From Anaeromyces robustus (taxonomy: Eukaryota; Neocallimastigomycota; Neocallimastigomycetes; Neocallimastigales; Neocallimastigaceae), in NCBI GenBank assembly GCA_002104895.1, contig MCFG01000151.1, positions 10,001 through 74,000 on the forward strand: a stretch of 64,000 nt of DNA, written 5' to 3'. Below, piece after piece: positions 1 to 15,020 of this stretch (its first letter is position 1; each line of letters begins with the position of its first letter). Position numbers and translations under genes: made by a program. The notes below the pieces were generated by a model. That model was not told where the DNA came from, did not search any database, and worked only from the letters and a program-made list of their open reading frames with translations.

Positions 1-407
1 TAATAAAAATATTTATAAAATTATAAAAAAAATCAACTTCGTCATCTCCATTAGCACTGATCTCATACTACATTTAGATATCTCTTTGACTTCCTATACT
101 AATATTGATAAGAATAAATAATATTATTCAATCCTTTCATTGCTTATCTACAACTTTATTAAATATCAAAGAGAGAGAGAGTAACTGAATGAACTACATG
201 TAATAGTATTATTAGAAATATTACTATTACTATTATTATTTTTTATTATCTACAGAATTAGCAAATTAATTATTTAATAAGATCGTACCTAAAGAACTAA
301 CGGATATGACTGTGCTCCTGTTAATATTCTCAATAAAAATAAATATATATATATATGCTTTGAGTGATAATACCTACTTATAATATATTAATATTAATAG
401 ATAAAAA

Positions 408-441
<34 letters not shown>

Positions 442-1589
442 TAATATTGATAAAATGAACTAATATATATATATATTCATTTTTATTATAGTTTATTTAT
501 TATTTAAAATATTATAACTTAATAGTCAATATAATTGTTATTTCTACTATCAAAATAACAAAAATTTTAAAAAAAAATTATGATTATTTAAAATATAAGT
601 CATAATTCATGATTATTAATTATATACATTATATAAAATTATCATTATTATCATGATTATTGTTATATTCTTAATTATTATTTTAATATTTATTTATTAA
701 TAAAATTAAAAATATTAATTGTTATTTTTTAATCTCTTTTAATTTTTTTTTTTAAACTTTTTTATCATTTTTAAATAAAGTTAATGACAAAGTTTAAATA
801 AATATGCAATAATTATATATATTAAATAAATATTTTTATAAATAATTGAATGCTATTATATATTTATTATTAAAACTTGTGATAAATTTTATTTAGTTTA
901 TTTATTTATTTATTTATTAACTTATTTATATATTTATTATTAATTTATTTATTAATTCATTTATTTATTTATTTATTAATTTATTTATATATTTATATAT
1001 TTATTTATTTATTATTTATTTATTTATTTTTATTTATTTATTTATATATTTATATATTTATTTATTTATTTATTTATTTATTTATTAACTTATTTTTATA
1101 TTTATATATATATTTATTTATTTATTTATTTATTTATTATTTGATAATGAACGGGTTAGTATTTGTACCACTTGTATTTCTGTATAGAATGTTAAATGTT
1201 AAATCATCTATACTTTTAACATTTACTTCAAGTAATTTGAGGATTATTTTTATTTTCATTAATATTTCCTGAATATATACAATTAGAATACACATTTTCA
1301 CTCATATTCATTGGTATATAATCTTTATTGTAATAAATATAATTTTATATTTATAAGTAATAGAATTTTTATAAATTCTATTAGGTACATCATTAAAAGT
1401 GTTACACCTAAAAGATATTAACATCATTTTTTATTTTTTATGATGAGTAACCATTTAATTTAAATTATTATAATCATATTATTTCGTAACTCAATATTAT
1501 AAGTATTAAAAATAAATTATTTTGGCTTTCATACTTTTAGTTTTAAAAAAAAAAAAGAAAAACAGCTTCATTAATATCATTATTATTTA
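1..1589. other. Gene-poor AT spacer
   Basis: No supportable gene. It holds a T run at about 411-436 and a long TTTA array (listed separately). Two patches of more complex sequence at about 30-110 and 280-330 could be gene or transposon debris, but no reading frame of useful length survives in them. Confidence 0.7.
893..1140. repeat. (TTTA)n microsatellite
   Basis: Imperfect tetranucleotide array of TTTA units interrupted by TATA and TTAA variants. The type is common throughout this window; this is one of the longest. Confidence 0.9.
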
Positions 1590-1755
1590 ATTCAACTAAT
1601 GATATAAGATTTTATCCATTTTAGTAGAGGCTTAGCTTTATCTGCAGCATAAGAACTTTGTTTAGCATAAATATTAGCAGTTCTAGCAATATCATTAGCA
1701 TCTTCATCATGTTTATTATCTTGATGTCCTTTATTACCTTGCCAGATACCAGCTC
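1590..1755 (-). pseudogene. Unidentified gene fragment
   Basis: Read on the minus strand, this patch is clearly more complex than its surroundings. It gives about 50 continuous codons rich in Ala, Asp, Lys and Asn, with the short stretches GAGIWQGNKGHQD and ANDIARTANIYAKQ, ending at a stop just below 1600. Upstream it dissolves into a T run at about 1769-1797. No start codon or family is recognisable. I read it as the 3' remnant of a gene; an exon of a small spliced gene is possible. Confidence 0.4.
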
Positions 1756-1768
1756 CTTATTTTACATG

Positions 1769-1799
<31 letters not shown>

Positions 1800-2464
1800 T
1801 TTTATATATATATTTTTTTAATCATTTTATAAATTAATTATTCAAATATTTAAATAACATGTTATATCCTACTACTTTGTTTATGTTATTAATATCATTT
1901 GTTTTTCTATATAATTTGATGATTAATGAACAATCAATAACTCATTCCAAATGTACACGTAATAGTTCCATTATTTTATATTCATTTATTGTCATTGTCA
2001 TATCCACAAAAATTAATAGCATTCATTTTTATATTAAATAAATTTCATAATAATTGTATATACAAAATGTAAAATCAGTTTATTATCATCATTATTTATT
2101 ATGTTTTTTTCAAAAAAAAAAAAAATATCTAAGTAATATATATCTAATAATTATTTATAAATTTATATCTTATTATATTATTTAAAATTCTTATTCCATG
2201 TTTAATAATTAATTATTGTATTATTTAAAATTTCTATTCCATATTATTTAATTATTACTTTTTTATTATCCAAAAATATTATTGTTGATAATATACATAA
2301 TATATTATATTCTTTTTATATTTTGTTTATAAATATTTTTATTTTTTTTTCGTATTTAAACAATATTTATTTTAAATTTGATACATAATATATTTAAATA
2401 TTAAAAAAAAAGTTAATTCACCCTTATTATTAACTCTTTATTGTTTAGCTCCTTTTCTATCAAA

Positions 2465-2885
2465 AATATATTATTAATGATTGTTCAATTATAAACCTAG
2501 TATATTTATTAGCCATTGTAAGTGGTGTATTACCTTCATTATCTGTATTATTTATATCCGCACCACATTCAATTAACCTATTTTTACTTTTTATATCTTT
2601 AATAATTATAAGCTACTAATAAAGGTGAAACACCTTTATTAGCTTTAATTTATATATATATTTTTCACCATTTTCATATAAAAATTTTACAAAATCTTCT
2701 TTATTACAATATATGAGCTAGACTTATTAATATATATATTACTTTCATTATCTACACTATTGACACTATTGATATCGGGACCATTTTGAATTAAAAAATT
2801 TAACATTTTCAAAATTATTATTATAAGCTATTTTACAAGTATAATTTAAAGCCATATTTCAATCTTTATTTTTTATATCAATTTT
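2465..2885 (-). pseudogene. Ankyrin-repeat protein relic
   Basis: On the minus strand several ankyrin-repeat signatures can be read in different frames: DIKNKD followed by a stop where Gly is expected, then NFENVKFLIQNGPDIN, then GADINNTDNEGNTPLTMANK. The order and spacing match consecutive 33-residue ankyrin repeats, but in-frame stops and frameshifts separate them. This is a decayed paralogue of the type of gene found intact at 19548-21395. Confidence 0.85.
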
Positions 2886-4292
2886 TTTTTTTTTTTACAT
2901 AATTAAAGAACAGCTTTACAACATTTAAACTATAAAAACCATAAACATTTAATACTAATTTTATTAGTATTTACAACATTTAAATTACAAAAAACCACAA
3001 GTATTAAATACTAATAAAATTATTTATTTTAATAACATTAAAGAATATGCTAAGTATCTTGATCCTAATTGGATAAGGTATTTCATATAATGATAATAAT
3101 GCATTAGCTAATTATATTGGAAAATATTACAAAGTTATTGAAAAAAATTAAAAATTATCTTTAAAGAAAAAGAACAAAACTAAAACCGACTAGAAACTAA
3201 TGATAAAAATATAATTAAAGATAGAATCTTTAATTATATTTTCATATCATAGATGACAATTTAAAGAATTATAATAATAAATTAATAAGAAAAAAAAAAA
3301 AAAAAAGGTATAAATCGCCTAGTGTAAATTCTGCTTATAAACCCATATCATAGAAATTTAATTAAAGCAAAAAAAAAAATATTTGTGACACTAATGTATA
3401 GGTACTCTATACAAGATGGGAGATGAATGAAAAAATTATATGAAAAAAATTCTTAAAAGATAAAAAAAATTTAAAGATTGTAGTTTTCAATTGATAGAAA
3501 GTTCAAATATATATAACAAATTTTTTTCAATATTCATTGTTCAACATTTTGAATTGTCTCATCTTTTTATAAGTATAGAATAAATAAATAATATAATTAC
3601 AATGTTAGTTATTAATTAATTAATTAGTTAGAAATCATAAAAGTTTTTTTTTTTTAATATCTTTTTTTATATTTATTTAACTTTTTATTATTTTCCTTAT
3701 TTATTTTTTTAAGATTTTATTTTATATAAACTTCATTTCTTTTTATCAAAATAGATTTTTCTAAATAATAATAATAAAAACAAAAAAAAAAAAACATAAA
3801 AACAAATACAAAAAAAAAAAAAAAAAAAAAAAAAGTTTTTTATGTAAAATACTATAAAAGGTAAAAATATTAAATAAAATTTGAAAAGTGAAAAAAGATG
3901 TTTTTTTTTTTATTTTTTTTTTTTTTTTTTAATGGAGAAAATAAAATAAATAAAAATAAAATTACAAAACGAAAATAAAAATGAAATAAAAATATATATA
4001 TAAAAGAAAACATTGAAAATAAAAATGAAAATAAAAATAAAAATGAAAATAAAATTGGAGAAATCTTTATCAGAATGAGAAAAATAAAAATAAAAATAAA
4101 AATAAAAATAAAAATAAAAATAAAAATAAAAATAAAAATAAAATAAAATAAAATAAAATAAAATAAAAAAAAAAATAAAATTCTCAATATTTTACTAAGA
4201 TTTTCTTGAATGAAAAAAAAAGTTATTTATTTAGGTATTAAATTATAATAAAAAAAAATTAATAATAATTTTTATTATTAAATAAATAGATG

Positions 4293-4323
<31 letters not shown>

Positions 4324-6853
4324 ATACTAGATTTCATTTAATATTTAATATTTATTAATGATTTTACTATTATTAATAATGATTTTTTTTTTTTATAGTT
4401 TTATTTTATTTATTTATTTAAAATAATTATAAAAGAAAAAAAAAGTTAAGACAAAGTCAAAGGAATTAAATTCCGATGCATTCCTGTGTTTCCAATGTGT
4501 TTTATAAAAACAAAAACAAAAAGTAAACAAGAAAAAAAAAGTAAATTTGATTTTCTTTTTTCTGTATTACAAATTATGACTAATTTTTATTATTCAACAT
4601 TCATCATTTATCAATTAAAACATTACATTACATTACATTTGATATTTTTTAATACAACAATTTTTTATTTATATATTTATTTATGTATTAATTTATGTAT
4701 TTATGTATTTAATACAATTTGTAATTTATTTGTTGTAAATCTGTGTAACATAGAATAATTATATAATAATAGATTTAATATATTTTAATAATTAATAATA
4801 TAAATTATTAATATATAATATATAATAATATATAACAAAATTAATAATATAATATATAATAATATAATATATAATAATATAATATATAATATACAATAAT
4901 ATAATATATTATAATATATAATAATATAATATATAATATATAATAATATATCATTTAATTTCTTTTTATTAAAAAGGAATATTTTTTTAAAAAAAAAAAA
5001 AAAGTAAAAAAAAAAAAAAACAATGTATAATACATATAAATATAAAATATTAAATATAATTATTAATAAATATATATAATAATAAATATATAATAAATAT
5101 AAAAATGAATAAAAAAAAAAAAAAGAAAGTAAAAATATCATTAAAAAAAGTATGGCCATAATTTTTAAAACAATTTATTATTTAAAATGATAAATAGAGT
5201 GTGTTATATCATTATAAATAATAATTATTATTGTTATCTTCTGAAGGTTTTATATTATTCATGTTTTTAAATAATAATGTTTTATTTTTCATTTAAATTA
5301 ATAAAGTAGTATCAATTTAATATAGAAAAAAAACAAATTATAATTGGTTATTTTTTTCATTATTTGTTATTTATATATGTTATATTCAAGTATATATATA
5401 AAAAAAAATTCATTATTGAATAAATGAAATTATTTAATTATTTTTCTTTCTTTCTTTCTTTCTTTCTTTTTTTTTTTTTTTTTTTTTTTTTTAGATAATT
5501 GATTTATAAAAGATATTACTTAATATTATTTTGTTAATAATTTAATAATGTAACATATGATATATAATATTAAATATTGAATATTTAATAGAAAATAGAA
5601 AATATGGTACACAAAAAAAAAAATGAAAGAACTTTTTACTTATTCAATAAATTGATAGTTCCATCAATTTATATATAAATGTAATTTTCCTTTGTTCTTC
5701 TTAATTTATTTATTTATTTATTTATTTTTTCCCCTTTTAATAATTATTGAAAATGTAAATAATATAATATTAATTTTTGATATTATTTTAATAAATATTT
5801 AATTTTTTATGAAAAGTCCAATGTAATATTTAAACTAATAAAGGAAAAAAATTATTATAGAAATTCAATTGTAAAAGTGGTTTAATCTTATGGTGAATTT
5901 GAAATTAAATTTGTATAATACCATATAGTTTAAGTTTTTATAATTGTTACTAGTAATTACTTTAATAATAGATAATAATTAATAATAGATATTATTAATT
6001 TTTATTGAATTATTAATTTAATTTATTTTTTGTGAGGCAATAAAAAAACATATAATTATTTATTAATTCCAGAATAATACAATATAAAATAAACCGAGTT
6101 ATAAAAATGTTAAAAAAAAAAAAACAATTAGATGATGTTTATTCACTAAATAATAACATTATATATTACGTTAAATGTTATTTTTTAGTTAGTTTATTTA
6201 TTAATTCTATTATTATTACAAATTTAACAGTAATGAAAAAAATTGTAAAAATGAAGTTAATAATAATAATAATAAATAAATAATTAATAATAAATAATTA
6301 TAATTAATAATAATGATTTATATAAATATTAATATCTTATTAAATTATCTTTCTATAATACGTTAACCTTTTTTTTTTAATTTGATATAATAATATAATA
6401 ATATAATAATAAAATAAAAAAAAACCTTTTAATAAAAAATATATTATATATTATATATTTTTATATTTTATCGTTTATTAATATTTTAATATTTATAAAA
6501 AAAAAAAAAAGAAGTAAAATTGACATATATTAATAAATCATAATGTTAAAAAAAACTTTTTTAAGTAAGATTTTTAGGCAATATTTTTTATTTTTATTTT
6601 TATTTTTATCTTTTACTTTTATTTATAACAAATCCTTTTTTTTTTTTTTATTTTTTTTTTTTATGTCCATCCTCCTTACATTATTAAGGAAGGTAGACTT
6701 TTCTAAAAATTCTTTTCTTTTAATATTTTTTATTGTGTTTATATAATTAATATATTAGTAATATATTAATTATTATTATTAATATATATTAAATATATTT
6801 ATTAATATATTATATTTAAACTTTTATTAATTAATCTTAATTATTAAGATAAT

Positions 6854-6901
<48 letters not shown>

Positions 6902-7730
6902 TTTTCATATATAAAGGAAAAAAACTTTTTTTTTCTGTTAAATTTTTTTTTTTTTATTTACTGCATTAGGAAATCGTTAAAATTTTACAATTAAAAATAT
7001 TATTAAAATATAAATAATTATTTGTTTTTTTATTTTATAAATAAAAAAGAAATAATATAATAATAATAAAAAAAAATTATTTTTTATTTAGAATAATAGA
7101 AAAAAAAAAAAAAAAAAACAAACGTACTTTTTTTTTTTTTTTTTTTTATATATATATATATACAAGATTATTAAATTATTTATTATAATAGATTAATATT
7201 ATTTATTTATTTATATTTCTTTTATAAGAGAAATAATAACAATAATAATAATAAAAAAAGCTTTATTACATTAAAAATTACATAATAAAAGGTAAAGATC
7301 TTTTATAATAATGAATTAGTAGTATAATTTTATAAAATTTTATATATACAAATAATATTTTATTTTTGGATTATAAAAAAGGATTGAATAAAATAATTAA
7401 AAAATATTTCAATAAAATTTTCATATAAAAAAGAAATTTCAATATAAATATAAATTAATTTTTTTTATAAACACACACATATATATAATGAGTTTAAGAA
7501 TAAAAGGTGCAGTATTCAATAATTTTCTTTCAATAAAATAAATAGATAAAGAATAAAATGATATAATAAATTTTTTATATAGTTTACAACCTTTTTAACA
7601 ATCTAAACATTTTTCAACACTTGTAAATTAGATAAATAAAAAAAAGTAAATAAATATATATAAATATTTATTTACTTTTATAGATTAATCATTAAAAATA
7701 TATATAGAAATTTTAAAAAAAAAATAAATA
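2886..7730. other. Low-complexity spacer
   Basis: No gene is supportable. Around 3040-3420 there are scraps of more complex sequence that could be old coding debris, all broken by stops. The rest is microsatellite and homopolymer sequence, including an AAAAT array at 4080-4166, an ATAATATA array at 4790-4950, a CTTT run merging into poly-T at 5447-5492 and a poly-A run of about 40 at 6857-6897. Confidence 0.65.
4080..4166. repeat. (AAAAAT)n/(AAAAT)n array
   Basis: Hexanucleotide units AAAAAT change to pentanucleotide units AAAAT within one array. On the opposite strand this produces a spurious Phe/Ile-rich open frame. Confidence 0.9.
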
Positions 7731-7875
7731 GTTTATTTTATTAAATTAATTATATAAATTAAGCATAATCATTTTAAAGAATGTATATATAAAAAGCTTT
7801 TTGTTTATTTTATTGAATTAAATTATTTAAATTAAACATAATCTTTTATGAGATTATAAAAAAAAAGCTTTTTTT
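7731..7875. repeat. 72-bp tandem duplication
   Basis: Two diverged copies, 7731-7802 and 7803-7875. Both start with GTTTATTTTATT, continue through AAATTAA-CATAATC and end with AAAAGCTTTTT. They lie directly before a longer duplication upstream of the epimerase gene. Confidence 0.75.
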
Positions 7876-8363
7876 TATATTTATTTTTTTATCAATTATC
7901 ATGTCATTATAATAACAAAAATTATTTTAAATATAAATGAGTATAAATAATCAAAATAAGAGGTAGAAATATATAGAATATTATATACAATTTGGTATAA
8001 AAAAATAAATTAACAGATAATACTTTAAATAAAAAATATTTACAATCTATTATTATTCATTTTTTATATTTATTTTTTTTCAATAATATTTTTTGTCATT
8101 ATAATAACAAAAATTAATAAAATTATTTTAAATGTAAATAATAAAAGTAAAGGGGTAGAAATATAAAGATTATTATATACAATTTGGTATTATTATAATG
8201 ATATAATAAAAGAAATTAACAAATTATAATTAAATATAAATAAAAGTGTTTACAATCTATTCAATTTTCTTTTTTTTTTTTTCATTATAATGTCTCTTTT
8301 TTTAATTAACGAATAATAAATAAATATTAATAAATAAAAAATTTCAATCTATTATTATTCAAA
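7876..8363. repeat. About 190-bp imperfect tandem repeat upstream of the epimerase gene
   Basis: Copy 1 (about 7876-8064) and copy 2 (about 8065-8264) share in order TATATTTATTTTTTT, TCATTATAATAACAAAAA, a GGTAGAAATATA block, ATTATATACAATTTGGTAT and TACAATCTATT. A third, internally shortened copy (about 8270-8363) keeps CATTATAATGTC and CAATCTATTATTATTCAA. It ends some 140 bp before the epimerase start codon, so it may overlap the promoter. Confidence 0.75.
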
Positions 8364-8441
8364 CTCTTTTTATATAAAGATTTTTTCTCTATAATTAATT
8401 AATTTTGTTTAAACTTTTTATTTATTTATTATTTTATTTAA

Positions 8442-9936
<1,495 letters not shown>

Positions 9937-10321
9937 ATGATCTGAAAAAAAAAAAAAATCAAAAAAAAAAAAAAAAAAAATTTTTTTTTCATATTATTTA
10001 TATATATAATAATAATAATAATTATAATAATTTATGTTAATTTTTTTTTTTCTAACTATATCATAGATCTTTTTAATTTCTTATTTTTATTTTAATATTT
10101 GAACAAGTAAAATATATTATAATAATCATCATATTTTTTTTTATATTATTAATTCAAACAATTAGACGCTTTTAACAAGTTTTTTTTTTTTTTTTATTTA
10201 AATTTAATGTCAATAAAATTATTGATTTATTTAAAAAAAAAAAAAAAAAGAGTTTTATCAAACTTTAATAACAATATAAAGTGAAATTGTTAAATCCGAA
10301 AAAGAAGAAAAATAAATATTT

Positions 10322-10560
10322 ATCATTAATTTAAATTTTATTAATAAGAAGCCAATATAATAATAATAATAATAATATCATTAAATTTTATTAATAAGAA
10401 ACCAAAATAAAAATAATAATTATAATAATAATAAAAACAATAATATCATTAAATTATATTAATAAGAAGCCAAAATAATAATAATAATTATAATAATAAT
10501 AAGAATAATAAGAACAATAATATCATTAAAATTTATTAATATCATAATATTCAATATATT
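10322..10560. repeat. Tandem repeat of about 60-75 bp
   Basis: Three to four imperfect units share ATATCATTAAATTTTATTAATAAG-A-GCCAA followed by a variable AATAATAAT stretch. Unit length varies through slippage of the trinucleotide part. Confidence 0.75.
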
Positions 10561-11229
10561 ATCATAATATTCAATATATATATATATGCTATCTATTAAT
10601 ATTTATTTATAAAGTGAAAATGAGAAAAAAAAAATAATCATGAACAAATTATATATAAAATATACCTAATAAGAAAAGAATTTATTTATATATAATTTTT
10701 CCATTATTTTTTTTTTATATATATTATTATCAACAGTTAATTATATATTAGTACCAGAGTACCAGAGAAATCGTTATTTTTCATTTTATTTTTTTCTTTT
10801 TTTTTATCTTTTTATTTTTTCATTATTTTTTAATACTTGATTAAATAAAAAGAAAAGAAATAATAATAACGGGAAAAAATATAAATATATTTATTATTAT
10901 TATTAATTTTTTTTTTTAGAATAAATAATAAATATTTTTTTAAATAATAATATATTTATTGCTAAAAAAAAAAATTAGTTTTTTTATATTTAATTCAAGA
11001 AAATAATAATAATAAATATATGTGAGAAAAGAAAAGAAGAAGAAAAAAAAAAAAAAAGAAAACAAAGAAACGAAGCCTAGCCAAACCAAAAAAAAGAGAA
11101 AAAATAAAGAAAAAATATTCAAAAGAAATAAAAAAAAAAATCAAAAATAAAAAATAAAAAAAAAAAAATCAAAAAAAAAAGAGGAAAAAGAGGAAAAAGA
11201 GGAAAAAGAAAACTATCAAAACAACAATT

Positions 11230-11280
<51 letters not shown>

Positions 11281-11835
11281 AATAATATCAATATATAATT
11301 TTTTTTTTTAAAAAAAAATTTATATATATATAATATTTTATATAATAAACGTAAATCTTAAAAAAAAATATAAAAAATAAAAAAATAAAAAAAAAAAAAA
11401 TGTAATAATATAAAAATGTAATAAAGTAAGTCTATATTATAATTAAATCTTTTAATAATTTACAAATAATAAAAAATAATAGAAATAATATTAAAAAAAT
11501 TTTTTTTTAAAAAAAAAAATAATAAATAAAAAATAAAAAAAACTAAAAAAAAAAAAAAAAAAGACTAAAAAATATTACTAATATTACTAATAATAATTTA
11601 TAATTATAATTAAGAATTTCCATTGGTTTTTAACTTTTTGTGTTTTATATTTTATGGTCCAATTTTAATAATAATATATTGTTAATACATTGTTAATATA
11701 TTATATAAATATTTAATTTATATATTATTTTGTATTTTTCCTCCTTATTACTGAACAAAAATTTTAAATTTATAAATTTTATAATGAGTGATGACGGTAT
11801 TCAAAAATTGTTTAATTTTTTTTTTTAAACTATGA

Positions 11836-11888
11836 ATCATCATAACATAATAAATAGATAATGAATCTATTTATTATGTTATGATGAT
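11836..11888. repeat. Perfect 22-bp hairpin
   Basis: Arms 11836-11857 and 11867-11888 (ATCATCATAACATAATAAATAG and its exact complement) enclose a 9-nt loop. No coding sequence lies nearby. Confidence 0.9.
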
Positions 11889-12166
11889 GGCAGTTATATT
11901 ATTATTTTTTTTATATTTTTTTCATTTTTAAACTAAATTCCTTTTTTTTTATAATTATTTTAATAATTTTTATACAGTTTATATACTTATTATTATTATT
12001 ATTGCTGTTGTTGTTTTATTAATATTATTATTATGATTTCATTCTACCTTTCTGATATAAAAATATTAAAATATAATAATAATTATAAATTATAATTATT
12101 ACTATCTACCTATATTTAAAATTTCAATAATAATAAAAAGAAAAATAAATTTTAAATTTAACTTGA

Positions 12167-12244
12167 TTATAAATAAGTAACTAAAATACATATAGTTTAT
12201 TAATTATAATTAAAAAAATATGTATTTTAGTGACTTATTTATAA
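12167..12244. repeat. 27-bp inverted repeat
   Basis: Arms 12167-12193 and 12218-12244 match at 26 of 27 positions (one A/C difference) around a 24-nt A/T loop. It may be a small foldback element. Confidence 0.85.
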
Positions 12245-13604
12245 CAAATACAATAATTATAATATATTTATTTCGTAAATCAAAATATTTTAATATATTA
12301 TAAATAAATAATATAAGACAAGTATCATTTTATGCAAAAACTTTATGATGCTCAATAATATACAGGAAAAAAACAAAAAACTCTGGATAATCTATTATAA
12401 ATATATTTATTTAGAATTTTATTTAAACAAGTTAAAATAATTTATATTTTTCTTTTTTAAAAAATTTTTCATTTTAATGATTATATTTTCAAAGTTTCAA
12501 TTTTTTTTATAGTCTAACAAGTAGGATTTTTTAAAGTAAAAATATAAAAATATAATTATTACAAATATATATTATTTATAAATACTCTTTAGAAAAATCA
12601 ATATGATAAACAATATCAATTAATTAATAATAAAAATAAATCGATTAATTTATAATAACACATAATCATATAAATGTAATTAATATTTATATGATTATAT
12701 AAATATTAATTATATTTACATTCCTTTTTTTTATATATATATTTTATTAAAATGTTTTATTATAAATTTTAATGAGTAATAAAAAATGACAAAAAAAAAA
12801 AAAAAAAAAAAAAAAAAACTATACAAATATTTAATAATTAAAATAAATTTTCAATGTAATAAATTATTCATTATAATACTTAATCGATTTATTTTTATTA
12901 TTAAAAATTAATTGTATTATTATTATTATTATTATTATTGTTATTATTATTATTATTATATTTTTTATAAAATATTGACAAGTCATTAACATCAGGGCTT
13001 TAGGTTGATATATTCCATACAAAGTTTAATTAAATTTATTCAATTTTTCTTTTATTATTATTATTATTTAATTAATTTTGTTCTTTTGTTCTTTTGTTCT
13101 ATTTTAAGTAAAAAATAAAATATGAATAAAAAAATTAATAAATTGTGTTTTTTTTAATTACTTTTTTTTTAAAAGAAAAAATAAATGTTTATCTTTGGTT
13201 ATAATATATTAATTTTTATTTCCAAGGAAAAAAAAAAAAAAGAAGAATCACTTTTAAAATAAATAAATTAAAATTGGAGAAAAATTAATAATAATAATAA
13301 ATAATAATAATAATAAATAATAATAATAATAATAATAAATAATAAATAATAATAAATAATTTATAAAAGAAAAGAGAAAATAATAAAAGGAAAACAATTA
13401 TTATCAATTTCAATATGGAAGTACATCATAAATATAAAATAAAATATATGAATCATATTTTGACAATATAAATTTCAAAATATATATATATATATATATA
13501 TTAGTTATACAAAAAAAAAATTGCACTTTATATTAGTATTATTATTATTATTTTAAATGAGGAAAAATATTAAAACAATACAAAAACAAAAACAAAAACA
13601 AAAA

Positions 13605-13647
<43 letters not shown>

Positions 13648-14085
13648 TTTAACTCTATTAATAAAAATTATTAGTTATTAGTTAAAATAAAAATAATTTA
13701 TAGAAATAAATAAATATATATTTATATAGATAGATAATAAATAGATAAAATAAAAGACTAAATATTAATACAACAACAAAAAAAAAGATATTATATTTAT
13801 TTAGTTATTTTTTATTAATTAATTAATTATTTATTTGATTTTATTTATTTATTTGATTTACTTTTTTTTATTTTTTATTTTTCTATTAATACTTTTTTTT
13901 TCTATTAATACTTTTTTTATTCTATTAATACTTTTTTTCTATTAATATTTATTTTTTTTGTATTAATACTTATTAAATTTTGAATTATGTAATAATTTTA
14001 TATAAATATATTTATATATTTATATATTTATATATTTATATTTATATTTAAAATTTATAATCTTAAATAATTATTGAGAATTGAT

Positions 14086-14989
14086 TTAATTCTTTTTGGT
14101 TTGATATCTTGCCCAAATTTCTCTTTTATTATTTAATATTTCTAAATAACCAAAGTAATTTCCAAGACATGTAGATAAACCAAGATCAATTAAAATTAAT
14201 TTATCTTGACATTTAGTTTGAATTTTACCATATTCTTGAACAGTATGTCCAATAATCATTCTTTTAGACTTTTTTTTTTATGTTTATTTTTATTTATTAT
14301 ATATTATTAATCATAATATAATAATGATAACAATGTAATGAAATAATTTAATTTAATTTAATTTATAGATTATAAAATTAATATATATATATATTAATTA
14401 ATATGTCAATTTTTATGTTATAATATTTTATAATTCTTTTTATTTATATATATATTTATTTATTTAATTTCCTTTTATATATATATATATATAGATATAA
14501 ACTTACTTTAGCAATTTTTAAAACTTTTTCTAATTCTTCACAAACTTCTTCTTCTGGAATATCAATGTATTCTCTACTCCATAATGGTCCATTAGTCATA
14601 TCAAAAATAGGATCAGTATAAATAGGATGTGTTTTATTTTGATTATAATAGTCTTCTAATAATTCATCAAAAGATGGAACATTAGATAAAATATCTTTAA
14701 CATGTTTATTTAATTCATTAAGACCTCTTTTTGCAAATCTATAATTCAAACTAATAAAAATAAATTTAAAATTAAAATTAAAATATTATTATAATATTAG
14801 TAATATAATTTTTTTTTTTCAAATTTTTAAAAATATCATATTTCAAAATAGATAAATAAATAAATAAATAAATAAATATAAATAAATAAATAAAAAATAT
14901 TTATATATATATATATTAATTATTTTTATTTTTTTTTTTTTATATTTTTGTTTTAAAATAAAAATAAAAAAAAAAAAAAAATAAATATA

Positions 14990-15020
<31 letters not shown>

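Larger units (their letters stand above)
9937..14085. other. Spacer with hairpins and repeats
   Basis: No gene is supportable. It contains a repeat cluster at 10322-10560, poly-A runs at about 11239-11278 and 13608-13645, AT-rich purine arrays (for example GAGGAAAAA units near 11180) and the two inverted repeats listed separately. Confidence 0.65.

Noticed and set aside
3870-4187. Minus-strand Phe/Ile-rich open frame
   Set aside because: It is only the translation of an AAAAAT microsatellite and homopolymers.
4486-5159. Two hydrophobic frames on opposite strands
   Set aside because: One is A/T-driven Tyr/Ile repeat sequence, the other an anonymous spacer frame without coding signature.
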